DNA from: Calonectria ilicicola
Taxonomy: Eukaryota; Ascomycota; Sordariomycetes; Hypocreales; Nectriaceae
NCBI GenBank assembly: GCA_020809705.1
Contig: CP085832.1
Coordinates: 2,232,001 to 2,296,000 of the forward strand
DNA: 64,000 bases
Direction of reading: 5' to 3'
A program made the translations under genes and the position numbers. Below are positions 1-10,006 of the stretch, one piece after another. Each line of letters begins with the position of its first letter. Position 1 is the first letter of the stretch. The notes under the pieces were generated by a model. It did no database searches and was not told where the DNA came from. It saw only the letters and a list, made by a program, of their open reading frames with translations.

Positions 1-1
1 A

Positions 2-513
2 CTCGTCGGTAGTGTGCGAGATGATGGCGACTCAAAACGAGTGTATCAACTCCGCCTCCTTGTCAACGAACTTGGCATCAAGGATCACGTAGAATTCCAT
101 CTGGATGCAACATGGCCCGAGATTCTCGAATGGCTAAGAAAAGCCTCTGTGGGCGTCAATGGCATGTGGAACGAGCATTTTGGCATTGGCGTTGTTGAAT
201 ATCAAGCCGCTGGTCTTATCTCGGTTGTACACAACAGCGGTGGTCCCAAGTTAGATATTGTCGTACCAGTAGACAGAGAGCCAACAGGTATGTCTAACCA
301 GGTATCCAAGAGCCACGGTATTTGCTAACCATATTAGGATTCCATGCCACCACAGCACCAGAGTTTGCAGAGGGTTACGAAAAGGCCTTGTCCCTTCCCA
401 ACCCTCTTGCCGTTCGCCGGCGGGCACGCGAGTCGGCAAAGAGGTTTACAGAAGAGGAGTTTGCCAAGAAGTGGACAATCCAGTTGGCGCGCTTGATCAC
501 ATTATCTAAATAG
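2..513 (+). CDS. ALG11: GDP-mannose:Man3GlcNAc2-PP-dolichol alpha-1,2-mannosyltransferase, C-terminal part
   Basis: The window opens inside this gene; only about the last 153 residues are present. Exons are 2-287 and 338-513, with a 50-bp intron (GTATGT donor, GCTAAC branch site, TTAG acceptor) that splits a Gly codon. The reading frame is open from base 2 and starts LVGSVRDDGD. The seen segment is the nucleotide-sugar-binding half of a GT-B glycosyltransferase (GT4 family): the run MWNEHFGIGVVEYQAAG, followed by HNSGGPKLDIVVP, is the conserved ALG11 block containing the E-x7-E motif. The family adds the fourth and fifth mannoses to the dolichol-linked oligosaccharide on the cytosolic face of the ER, for N-glycosylation. 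It ends LARLITLSK. Family assignment is strong; the N-terminal membrane anchor lies outside the window. Confidence 0.93.
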
Positions 514-677
514 ACGACAAAAACGGGTACTGATGGCTACCGTGATAGACGAAAGGATACCCCTTTTATTTCCCTTTTACTAGAGTATAGCTTCGGAGTG
601 TAATTGGCAAATCCAACAACTTTGAAGTTGTCCACAAGTCCCATATGTCGCGTAGAAAGAGAAAAACATTGACAGTG

Positions 678-694
678 TTTTTTTTTTTTTTTTT
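678..694 (+). repeat. Poly-T tract between convergent ALG11 and GGT genes
   Basis: Seventeen T residues in a row lie in the 239-bp gap where the two genes converge. On the minus strand this reads poly-A, so it could be a slippage-prone tract in the 3' UTR of either gene. Confidence 0.85.
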
Positions 695-752
695 CAATTT
701 CAATCTAAAATCTATGTTTAGGGGTTCAAGTCTAATTAGATGAGGTCCCATG

Positions 753-2972
753 TTATATTGAAACACCGCCATGGTTCTTCTGGCGAGGATCAGAGCCCAC
801 CTCGAACCTGCCCTTTTCATCCCTGACGATGCCCTCAACGATGCTCAAACCCGGGTCGACCCAGGTAATGTTGTGGCCGCGCTTCTCGAGCTCGCTGACG
901 CTGGCGTCCGAAAAGTGCTTCTCAACCTTGAGCGTGTTAGGCAGCAGCTGATCATGGACGCGCGGCTCAGAAACAGCGGCGCGGATACCGATGGGCTCCG
1001 ATAGGATGCGCCACAGCACCTGCGTCGTCGATGAGATGATGCGCGAGCCTCCCGCGGCGCCGACAGTGGCGAATAGGGTACCGTCTGGGTGCTCAACGAT
1101 GACGGGCGTGACGGAGGACAGGGGTCGCTTGCCCGCGCGGATGAAGTTGGCCCGGGAGGGCTCAAAGCCGAATTCATTGGGGACACCTGGGATGGAAAAG
1201 TCGTTCATCTCATTGTTCCTGGAAAGTGTCAGTTGCTGGGTAATTGCTTGAATATCAAGCGGCGGGTGGGTGGTAAGGGACTTACAGAACAACGCCAGTA
1301 ACATTGCACATGAGCTGACTTCCAAACAGCAGGTTGACCGTGGTGGTGAGAGAGACGGCCATTCCTTGGCTGTCAGCCGTGACAATGTGCGAGGTGCCCT
1401 CGCCGTCCGTGGTGAAGAGATGGTTCGGGTCGTAGGCCGAGATGTTGAGCACATGGTCCGGGTTGATGAGCTTGCGGATGTGCGCGGCCGTCTCCTTGTC
1501 AACCATCTTGGCCTGGAACTCATCCAAGCCCTCGACATAGTCCGGGTCACCAAGCTCGGCACGGGATCCATAGCCAAACTTCATAGCCTCGACGAAGCGG
1601 TGCCAGAGTCCATCTCGCGCCTCGTTCTGCTCGCTAGAGGGGCTGACGTAGCCTTCCATGGTGTTGAGAATCTCGAGGGAGATGGCGCCGCTGGTGGGAG
1701 CGCCCATGGTGTGGAGCTTGTAGCCCCGGTGTGTTGTCTTGAGGACAGGGCGGCTCTTGACCTTGTAGTTTTTGAGGTCGTCGAGTGTCATGGTGCCATT
1801 GTGGGCTTGGATAGTGGCAATCATAGCCTCAGCTATACATTGTTAACAAGGTTCTTCCTATTGCTACGATTGCAAGAGATACTTACCAATGGGACCTTCA
1901 TAAAAGGCCTTGGGGCCTTCCTCTGCAATAGCCTTGAGGACCCTACATACACAGTCAGCATGATCTCATCTCAGAAGGCAAATTCAGGTAGATATTTACT
2001 TTGCATATCGAGTTCGGGATATTATATCGCCCTCCTTCTTTAGACGGCCTAATTTCGTAGTCAGCACACTAAGTCGTCGAATCAGGTGTTAAGGAGGAGA
2101 AAGCCACCATTCTCGACATAGTCGTGGGCCCACGATGGGTCTTCCAGCATAAAATTGTAGTTCTTTGTGGCACTGCGGATATATCTCTGATAATCGGCAT
2201 TCACTATATATTTCATGTCAGTTCAGTTAATTCTCATAGGCCGGGTGCAAGTGCATGTCTCACGGCGATATCCATTGGCGTAGTGGTGGGCCCTTTCCAA
2301 TAACCCTTTCCAAGGTAGCGACTATTAACGTAAAGTTAGTTATCTGCATCATAGAAAACCTGAATCATCAGAGGAGTTGCATACCCCGTATTTTTCGTGG
2401 GCGTACCACAGGCCAGCGACTTCGCCCGGAACGCCGACCGACAGTCCGCCGTGGATGCTACCCTCGATGTTATCGCGGTACATGTTCTCATGAGCGGCCG
2501 CCGGAGCCTCTTCACGAAAGTCAATGGCCTCATAGTTGCCATTAACATCGCGAACCATCATAAAACCACCGCCGCCGATTCCGGAGTGATAGGGAGCCGC
2601 AACGCCCACACAAAAGACTGTGGCTACGACTGCGTCCACAGCATTGCCCTAGAGAGTCGCCGATTAGTAAGTGATCGAGTGTAAGCCGGAGTAATTTATA
2701 ATAACTTACACCAGCTGCTAGAACGCTAGCCCCGGCCCTACTACACTCATTTGCTTCACTGGCAACGGCTCCTCTGGTGTGTTTATTGTGTTTGAGGATG
2801 TCTTGAGCCGGCCCGCTATCAGGGGCGGGAGCAGCGGTGGAGGAGCCATAATAGAGACATGTTGCAAGCAGAAGCTGCAGTGTACTTGGCGCCAAGAGTG
2901 TCTCTGGTTAAGGTTAGAATCAACATGAAAAGTAAAGCAACACCAAAGCATCGGGCCAAGCAACTCACTCAT
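753..2972 (-). CDS. Secreted gamma-glutamyltranspeptidase, nine exons
   Basis: The model is nine exons: 2972-2969, 2903-2710, 2648-2385, 2321-2264, 2203-2108, 2048-2000, 1942-1887, 1832-1286 and 1218-753. They join in frame to 577 residues, the normal size for the family. The first exon codes only ATG plus one base; splicing gives the signal peptide MKTLLAPSTLQLLLATCLYY. The large-subunit block PYHSGIGGGGFMMVRD lies near residues 95-110. The autoprocessing nucleophile is Thr387 in GEGTSHIVTAD, which becomes the first residue of the small subunit. The small subunit then carries the family block NNEMNDFSIPG. The enzyme cleaves or transfers the gamma-glutamyl group of glutathione outside the cell or in the vacuole lumen. 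It shares its upstream region with TRM2 on the other strand. Splice sites were chosen by eye from GT/AG and frame; all eight introns are 54-67 bp. Confidence 0.92.
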
Positions 2973-3543
2973 GATTTCCTGGGTTTGTAATGTCGGAGGT
3001 TGATCAAATGCCGAATCGGCGTCCTATCAATCGTGACCCTGGAACTAGTTGGGGCAGATGCGATAAGCGACTGGGGGGATGATTAAGACGCCCTTCCAAC
3101 AACAGCCCAGCCAGCCTTTGGGACACGATAAGAATTTAGGACGGTTTGAATGAGCCAAAACCGTGGCTAGCGGTCAGAAAAAAACACTCAGACAGGACAC
3201 AAACGTTGGCCGGGCGTTGACGTGATTTATGCCGAGTCTCGTCTGCTTGCTGGGCCGCCGCCCTCGGTCCCGCCCCGGTAGCTGCAAGTGGTCCCTTGTC
3301 CCTTGTGTGGTCCTCGTGAGGCCCATCACCTGCCGTTCGGGGGACTTTGCGGGAGCCAATCAGAGGCGCTGCGATTCAGACCAAGGCGGCCAATTATTGG
3401 CCACGAAGATTTTCGCTTTGCGACTCACATCCAAAAATCATCATCAAGGTCATCGAGAGTCTTAACCTCTTACCTCTACCACAGGTGTGAAAATTTTGTG
3501 TGAGGCGCAAACCAGAGACCGTGAGAGCTGTACCTGGTTGTCC
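2973..3543. promoter_or_regulatory. Shared divergent promoter of GGT and TRM2
   Basis: This 571-bp region separates two start codons pointing away from each other. It holds a CCAAT box at 3356-3360 and a perfect CCAAT palindrome at 3388-3402. No further gene is seen. The reading frame of TRM2 is open back to 3487, but the triplet there is GTG, not ATG. Confidence 0.7.
3388..3402. promoter_or_regulatory. CCAAT/ATTGG palindrome
   Basis: The sequence GGCCAATTATTGGCC is a perfect 15-bp palindrome, giving one CCAAT box on each strand. CCAAT boxes are bound by the fungal HAP/CBC complex. It lies 142 bp before the TRM2 start codon and 416 bp before the GGT start codon. Its use by both genes is inferred from position. 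Confidence 0.5.
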
Positions 3544-5298
3544 ATGAGACCCCCCAGGTTTCTCCTAAACATCCCATTTAGAGTGCGCCCTCATTACAAC
3601 TTTCGCTCCTTCGCCGTCATGGCCTCTGTGCAGGCGGAAGCACCCCAGGTGCTCAACGGCATGTCCAACGGCAATGCCAACGGAGATGTTCAGAACCGTC
3701 CCCCCAAAAGACCAAACTCTGCAAACGCAAGCAGGGGAGGGAACAACGGCAACCGTAACGGTAACAACAACAACCGTGGGTGGAAGCAGAAAAAAACCAA
3801 GCGTGAGAGAAACATCACCGAGGGCTCGTCTGAGGAAGTCCTCAAGTACGATGTTGAAGCCGTTATCGAGGCGCACAAGGACCAGTTCGCCCCTAGCACA
3901 CCCGAGGAGGAAGTTCTGCCACAGGAGGGTACCGAAACCGATGTTGAGGTGCTAGAGCTCTCGTCCACAGGCGACGGCCTCGCCATGCGTGCCGGCTCCG
4001 ACCAGGTCTACGTTGTGCCCTTCACCATCCCCGGTGACACGGCCCGAGTCAAGGTGTTCCGGCACCTGCGCCGCGACAAGCAGACGCTCGCCGACTTTGT
4101 CTCTATCACCAAACCCTCGCCTCTGCGCGATGACGCCCGCGTGCAGTGCAAGTACTTTGCATCTTGCGGTGGCTGCCAATTCCAGATGCTCGAGTACCCG
4201 GAGCAGCTGCGCCTCAAGAAGCGTGTGCTTGAGAAGGCCTACCAGAACTTCTCCAACCTGGATCCAAGCCTCGTCCCTCCCGTCCAGGACACCATCGGGA
4301 GCCCACTCCAATACAACTACCGCACCAAGCTGACACCGCACTTTGACGGTCCTCCTGGCTTCCGACCCAGCAAGCGCGGCAAGAACCCCAATGTGCCCTT
4401 TGAGTCCTGCCCAGACATTGGCTTCATGCAAAAAGGCCGCCGCAAGGTGCTTGATATCGAGGACTGCCCAATTGGCACCAGCGCCGTGCGCCTAGGCATG
4501 GCCCGCGAAAGGGAGCGCATGCAGCGCGAGTTCAAAGACTACAAGCGCGGCGCAACCATCCTTCTCCGCGAGAACACTCAGCGTCTCCCCAAGGACAGCC
4601 CCGAGATTCCCCAGGAGCTGCCCCCTTACACAGTTCGCTCTGACAACGAGACCACGGTGGACATCAAGACATGCATCACCGACTCCAAAGCCACCACCAC
4701 CGAGTACATTGGCGACTACACCTTTACCAACCCCGCGGGCTCCTTCTTCCAGAACAACAACTCTATTCTCCCCACCTTCACCAACTACATCCGCGAGCGC
4801 ATTCTCCCTCCTTCAGGCGGCATCAAGTACCTCATCGACGCCTACTCTGGCTCCGGTCTCTTCACCATCACCCTGTCGTCGCTATTCCAGGACTCAATCG
4901 GTATTGACATCGCCGCCGACTCCATCTCTTACGCGGGACGCAACGCCAGCCTCAACGGCATGGCCGAGGACCGCTGCCGCTTCATCGCTGCCGACGCCGG
5001 CGAGCTATTCAAGAGTGTCACTTACAACCGCGACGAGACTGTTGTCGTCCTTGATCCCCCACGAAAGGGTTGCGACGCCGACTTCCTGGGCCAGCTGCGT
5101 CGCTTCGGCCCCCGCCGTGTCCTCTACGTCAGCTGCAACGTCCACACCCAGGCTCGCGATGTCGGCGTCCTGGTCCGCGGCGAGGGCGAGGGTGAGCGCT
5201 ACGAAGTTGAGAGCCTCGTGGGCTTTGACTTTTTCCCTCAAACGGGCCATGTCGAGGGTGTTGCCATCCTCAACAGAGTTGACGTCACCCAAGAGTAA
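3544..5298 (+). CDS. TRM2: tRNA (uracil-5-)-methyltransferase, Trm2/RumA type
   Basis: A single exon of 584 residues from the first ATG. The family makes 5-methyluridine at position 54 of tRNA, using S-adenosylmethionine. A basic Asn/Gly-rich N-terminal tail is followed by a TRAM-like region (about residues 125-190). The cluster-type cysteines are C202-x5-C208-x2-C211 plus C308 in DIEDCPIG, as in RumA-type enzymes. The methyltransferase fold has the SAM-binding motif DAYSGSGLFT, the motif VVLDPPRKGCD, the nucleophile Cys531 in YVSCNVHTQARD and the general base Glu571 in GHVEGVAIL. The stretch MRPPRFLLNIPFRVRPHYNF is Arg-rich with few acidic residues, like a mitochondrial presequence, and a second in-frame ATG at 3619 would remove it. 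Two products from two starts is an inference. Confidence 0.92.
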   Translation: MRPPRFLLNIPFRVRPHYNFRSFAVMASVQAEAPQVLNGMSNGNANGDVQNRPPKRPNSANASRGGNNGNRNGNNNNRGWKQKKTKRERNITEGSSEEVLKYDVEAVIEAHKDQFAPSTPEEEVLPQEGTETDVEVLELSSTGDGLAMRAGSDQVYVVPFTIPGDTARVKVFRHLRRDKQTLADFVSITKPSPLRDDARVQCKYFASCGGCQFQMLEYPEQLRLKKRVLEKAYQNFSNLDPSLVPPVQDTIGSPLQYNYRTKLTPHFDGPPGFRPSKRGKNPNVPFESCPDIGFMQKGRRKVLDIEDCPIGTSAVRLGMARERERMQREFKDYKRGATILLRENTQRLPKDSPEIPQELPPYTVRSDNETTVDIKTCITDSKATTTEYIGDYTFTNPAGSFFQNNNSILPTFTNYIRERILPPSGGIKYLIDAYSGSGLFTITLSSLFQDSIGIDIAADSISYAGRNASLNGMAEDRCRFIAADAGELFKSVTYNRDETVVVLDPPRKGCDADFLGQLRRFGPRRVLYVSCNVHTQARDVGVLVRGEGEGERYEVESLVGFDFFPQTGHVEGVAILNRVDVTQE

Positions 5299-5829
5299 AG
5301 GGTAAAGGTGTGAAGAAGAGTGAGACGAAGAATATAAAAGGAGGAAGGAGAATGGGTCACGCACGCACATGCTCACGCACACGTTGAAAAAGACAACAGG
5401 AATCGGTGATACCACAGGGAACACGAGTACATAAAAAGAAAGTTACGCATATCCGGCGCATTGTAACAATACTCATTCTTTTCTTTTCTTTCGGTTGGGT
5501 TAAAAATGGGATTAAATAAAAAAAGGGGGCCAATTTCGTTGACTACAACTCTCGGAAAATATTTCGTCTCAAACTTGATCGATCCTCCACTCTTGTTGCT
5601 GCTGCTATGCATGACATGAATCATCAAAAGCAATCTCCGTTTTGCTTGCGTAAAAACCAGGTATCCGAGAGCGCCATCCGTACATACATAACACTGCCGT
5701 TTTCTCCCGCCTCTCCCATCTTCCCCTGTGCTTCCAGCCAAACACCTCCCACTCCCCTCCCACCCCCATCCCGTTTCCTCTCCTCGGTTTCCCGACCGTT
5801 GAGCTCTAATCTTTTTTTATTCTTTTCCA
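5299..5829. other. Intergenic region between convergent TRM2 and CRO1 genes
   Basis: This 531-bp region holds the 3' UTRs of two convergent genes. It is rich in A/T and C/T runs. No coding sequence is supported. Confidence 0.7.
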
Positions 5830-8029
5830 TTACTTTTGCTCCAGCAGCGCCTTGAGGGCCTGAACGGTGACCTCGAGGACCTCGGGTCGCCGGCTCTTCT
5901 TGAGACAGTCCTTGAGGACCTCTACACCATTCTCCTCCTTGATCTTTTCGCGGGCGAGCTTGCCGACGTCAGCCTCGGCGGAGACGAGGTTTAGCACTAC
6001 AAATACGCCACGGTGGCGGATGTTTTCGTCGTCGTCGACACACATGCCCAGGACCACCTTGACGCCACGCTCGCGGTGAATGACACCTCGGACGACCTGC
6101 TCGAAAGACGTCAGCGAGGCCAGGGCACCACCGGCAGCACTTCGGGTGCCGACATCAGGGGCATCGGCGAGAGCGAGAAGAATGTGCAAGCGGTTGCGAG
6201 CCTTGGCTGTCTCTTCGGCGTAGAGTGCGATAGCCTCAGGGGCCTGGACGAGGTTACAGACAAGCTCAACGGCGGCCTTGGAGACGAGAGTATTTGCTGA
6301 GAGAAGCTGCTCTTCAATATGAGACCAGGCGCTCGAGATGATGCTCCTTCTGGTGTCGTCGTCTTCCATAGATGCCAAATTGGTCAGAGCCATGAGGGCC
6401 TCAAACGAAGGCAGCAAGTCGCGCGTCTCAGCTGCTGGGTCAGGGGGGATAATGGACACGAGGGGTCTCACTGCTCCGCTGACGGGAATATTGCGGTTGC
6501 CGCCGAAGACGAGGGCAGGGTTTGTGCTGATGAGAATGCGGGCGAGCGCATGCGCGGCTAGGCGGCGGCCTTGGGCCTCGGTCTGCGGGAGCGACATCCA
6601 CGAGGTAAGGAGAAGCTTGACAGCGCCTTGCTGGGCCAATTGGCCGCGCAGCGTCTTTGTGACGGAGAGTGCGAAGATGATGGAAATGGCAAGGGATAGG
6701 GAGGCGGGTGAGCCGTTCCTAGAGTGAGTGACGAGAACGGGAGTAATGCCAGCCTCGAATACTAGCCTACATCGCTCTGCAACATGCTCGTCATCATCCA
6801 GGGGGTCCGGTCCTGCTAGCTTTCCGGCAGCATTGGCGTAGGCCTTGAGCTGGCTCATCTTCTTTTGCTCATCCGTCAATGCGGGCAGATATCTTGTGAG
6901 GTTGACAAAGATGCTGAGGGCGCCGTACATCATTGGAGACCTAGGCGGGGCGTCGCCGAGGGCCTTGACGAGCTTCTGGAGGAGCTCGCTGTTGTTAGCG
7001 ACTGACTCCTTGACCTTGGCCTGAAGAGAGGCATAGGCGAGGCCTTCGATAGAGTGCTGTCTTCCGTGGTCTTCGTCTCTGAGAATCATCTTGGTGAACA
7101 TGCCAGACAGCTCCTCAATGGTGGTGACTGCAGATTCGACCCTGCCAGACCCAGGTCCGCCAGGAGCGGGTTTTGTAGAAACAGCCTTGATTTCTGGGTC
7201 AGTCAGTCAAGAACAAAAGCACTTGGTGGACACAGGTTTAACTCACCCTCAGCTTGGCCAGGATGACGGCAGCGAGGTACTGGACCTGCTCCGAGTGGCG
7301 CCTCATGGTGACGGAGCCGCCATCGTTTTGCAGGTTGGGGTCGGCATTGGTGCTGCGGACAATCTCGCTGAGGTCCTGGTCAACCACCTCCTCAAGCCAC
7401 TCCAGACAGTACTTGTTGATGGCCTCGCGGCACTGTGAGTTCATGCAAGCGGCGTTGAGCATCTCCAGGCAGGCGGTCTCAACCTTGCGGCTCTTCCACT
7501 TCCTCCTCATAAGAGGACCCAGGGTGGACAGGAAACCCTCATTGAGAAACATGCCAGCGGTAAGGTCCGGGACGATGGGGAAGGTGGAGGCTGCGACGCA
7601 GAAAGCGACGATGTAGTCGTCGTAGGTCCCCCGCTTGACGCGGTCGAAGAAGAAGCTAGACAGCATCTTGGAGCCCTCGTCGCCAGCAGCCTTGAGATAG
7701 GCCGAGGTGGTGAGAGTGGCATGGCCGCGCACAATCTCGGGCTGCCTCATGTCGAGGTATCCCAGGATGGTGTCAACGCAGTCGCTGTCGATGACGGCGC
7801 AGATGGACTTGGGCGCGGGCTTGGCGGGCTTGTCCTTGTGGCGAGCCTCATAGTCGTCGTTGAGCAGCTTGGTGAGCTCGTCGAGGTCGCGGCACGTCTC
7901 GTTGTCCTCCTGGCCGCCCTCCATCAGGCGGGCAAAGACTATGAGCGTCTGGTCCTCGACAGACGGCGCCTCAGCCGGGGCCGAAGCCAAGGCCGAGGAG
8001 GCGGCGCCGGAGTCAGTGTTGGTGGCCAT
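5830..8029 (-). CDS. UCS-domain myosin chaperone (UNC-45/Cro1/She4 family)
   Basis: Two exons, 8029-7247 and 7185-5830, join in phase 0 to 712 residues. The intron has a GTGAGT donor; its acceptor CAAG just after position 7186 was picked over the nearer CCCAG because only that one keeps the frame. The protein is a helical armadillo-repeat array throughout, with the central and UCS-domain sequence of UNC-45 relatives, such as MYGALSIFVNLTRYLP and VSKAAVELVCNLVQAPEA. As in fungal She4/Cro1, there is no N-terminal TPR domain. The family folds and stabilises myosin motor heads; Podospora cro1 is needed for the change from syncytial to cellular state after fertilisation. The first in-frame ATG is at 8239, but 8029 starts the conserved acidic N-terminus and is preferred. 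Confidence 0.9.
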
Positions 8030-8141
8030 GAGACGCCGGAGATGCGGGCACGCACGAGACGGGCTGTGCGCTGCTGCGGGCGGGATGGGATGGCGCTGGA
8101 GCTGAGGCGGGAGCAGTACGTATGTAGATTGACTGACTGTA

Positions 8142-8158
8142 GATGGATGGATGGATGG
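8142..8158. repeat. GATG microsatellite
   Basis: Four tandem GATG units in the presumed 5' region of CRO1. Confidence 0.8.
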
Positions 8159-8240
8159 AGGTGTAGCAGGTGTAGCAGGTGCGCGGGTACGGTGCAGCAG
8201 CTGCTTGTTACATACACCAGGTACGTAGTTAATGTTCAAT

Positions 8241-8285
8241 GTCAGTGAGCGTCAGTGTCAGTGACAGTAGTGACAGTGTCAGTGT
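8241..8285. repeat. Clustered GTCAGT units
   Basis: The hexamer GTCAGT or its near copies (GTCAGTGA, GACAGT) recurs about seven times in 45 bp, about 215-255 bp upstream of the CRO1 start. It may be a simple repeat or clustered binding sites. Confidence 0.6.
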
Positions 8286-10006
8286 CTACGTCGATCTGGA
8301 ACGTGGACACGGCTGCGCTACTACGGCCCCTCAACTCACGGGATGAGCACCACGGCTGCTGTGGTGGGGGGATGCGGCCATCTCAGATTGGGCTGACGGC
8401 CTGGCAGGTCTTCTCTCTCCACTTAAAAAAAAAAAAATTATCCACCAGCCGGCCATTTTTGGGTAAATTCTAGCAGACTGCAGCCTGTCTGCGTTGCTTT
8501 TCCTCGGGGGAGGCGCGCATTCTGCATTGCGTAGCGTCGTGGTGGAATGTGCTGAGTGGCCTGCTTCGGGGCCCGTCCCTTGACGTTTTGCTTTTTTTTT
8601 TGGCGAGGCGAGCTGCTCTCTCACCACTGTCCCCGGAGCCCCAAAAAGAAAAAAGGCTACGGGGGTGCTGCAATAGGCCAATAAAGGGGGAGACGAGGGG
8701 AAAGGAGGGGAACGGGGGGAGGGAGGAGGCAGCAAAGGGGGGAACGGGACGCAAAGAGAAATTCTGCAGCGCTCGCTCCCTCTCTTGTGTCTGTCTCGCC
8801 TGCCAGGTGGTGTGTAAGAGAGAACGAAACGAGATATAGGAAGCTCATCACGTGGCTGACCTCTCACGGGAAGAGGGACCCCGCGACTGGAACGTCGTCT
8901 GTGACACGTCTGGAAGCCTATGCTGTAGCTCCATTTTTCATCTCGGAGCAAATAAGACACTTGTATATTGACCAAGGCTAAAAATAAGTTTGAATTCAAT
9001 GTAAAACGCTAAAGAGCTTTCAAGACCGGTTGAATGTCCGTCGAGCTTGAGCTACAAAGCAAGCTAAAGCTACCCTGGATTCCTTTCTTTCTTCCTTCCT
9101 TCCAGCACCATGTCAGTCAGCATGCATCCATGCATGTGCATGTAAATCCAATCTTCATACTTGCTTCTTTCGGTTCCTGGATTCCACGTGTAATTTAAAT
9201 AAATAGATGCTCGTTCATGCTTGTCATCCAGATCCTGCCCTTGTCTAGATTCATTGAAAAGCAAAAAATACGACAAATCACCAATACTACTGTGTAACCA
9301 TGCCATAAACACAACCGCCCCATGATATCAGCACTCCCCAGGTAACTAAATAATAATCGAATAAAATAAAGCCCAACATGACCTCACAAAGCTAATTAAA
9401 GTAATGCAGCATACCAATTAACCCAAATTAGAATACATAGACTCCCTTGTCCATGTGCCCCAAATCAGTGCAAAATCCCACTTACCCTACACATGCTGTC
9501 TTCTTATCGTAACACTTGTCAGACAACAACTTCTCGATTATCAAAAACATAGAAATACAACTATTAAGCTTGCTCAATGTAGATGCAAGTAGCATATTGT
9601 GTCCATTAGCAAATGAACTCTCACCGTAAAGCATACATTAGCTTTGTTTGCCATTATTCATCATGAACCTCGTCAACTCTAGCTCACATCACCAAGACAC
9701 TGACTTCTAGTCATAGACACACTTATAGCTTAAGCCACATAACCTCATGCAACTGTTGAGCGCCATCAACGCCATCGTACGTTAGACATTCTTATATTAC
9801 GTAAAGAGGAGACTATGCCATCGTTACTCTTCATACCCAAAAGACCCAGCATACCCATAAAACTAGCAATACTAGACTCCATTCATGCCGCTCATACCGA
9901 CAAAAGCATCGAATTATTCCCAAACACGTGCAGCTTTTTTGATCCGTACATGAGAGTATGCCCTTCTGGGCGACGCCTGCTTGCAAAACCGTGACCCATC
10001 ACACAA

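Larger units (their letters stand above)
8030..10006. other. Upstream region of CRO1 and 3' flank of MCL1, no gene seen
   Basis: Nearly 2 kb without a supported gene. The part next to CRO1 has a GATG tetranucleotide repeat (8142-8158) and clustered GTCAGT units (8241-8285). From 8400 to 8850 it is G/A-rich on the plus strand, and from about 8950 to 9960 it is AT-rich. Open frames here use low-complexity residues and have no recognisable domain. Confidence 0.6.

Noticed and set aside
1270..2043. 257-codon frame opposite the gamma-glutamyltranspeptidase gene
   Set aside because: Antisense shadow of well-supported exons.
2542..2895. Gamma-glutamyltranspeptidase start at 2895
   Set aside because: The triplet is TTG; the spliced ATG at 2972 gives a proper signal peptide in frame.
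3487..3543. Extension of TRM2 to 3487
   Set aside because: The triplet at 3487 is GTG, not ATG; fungi do not normally start nuclear genes there.
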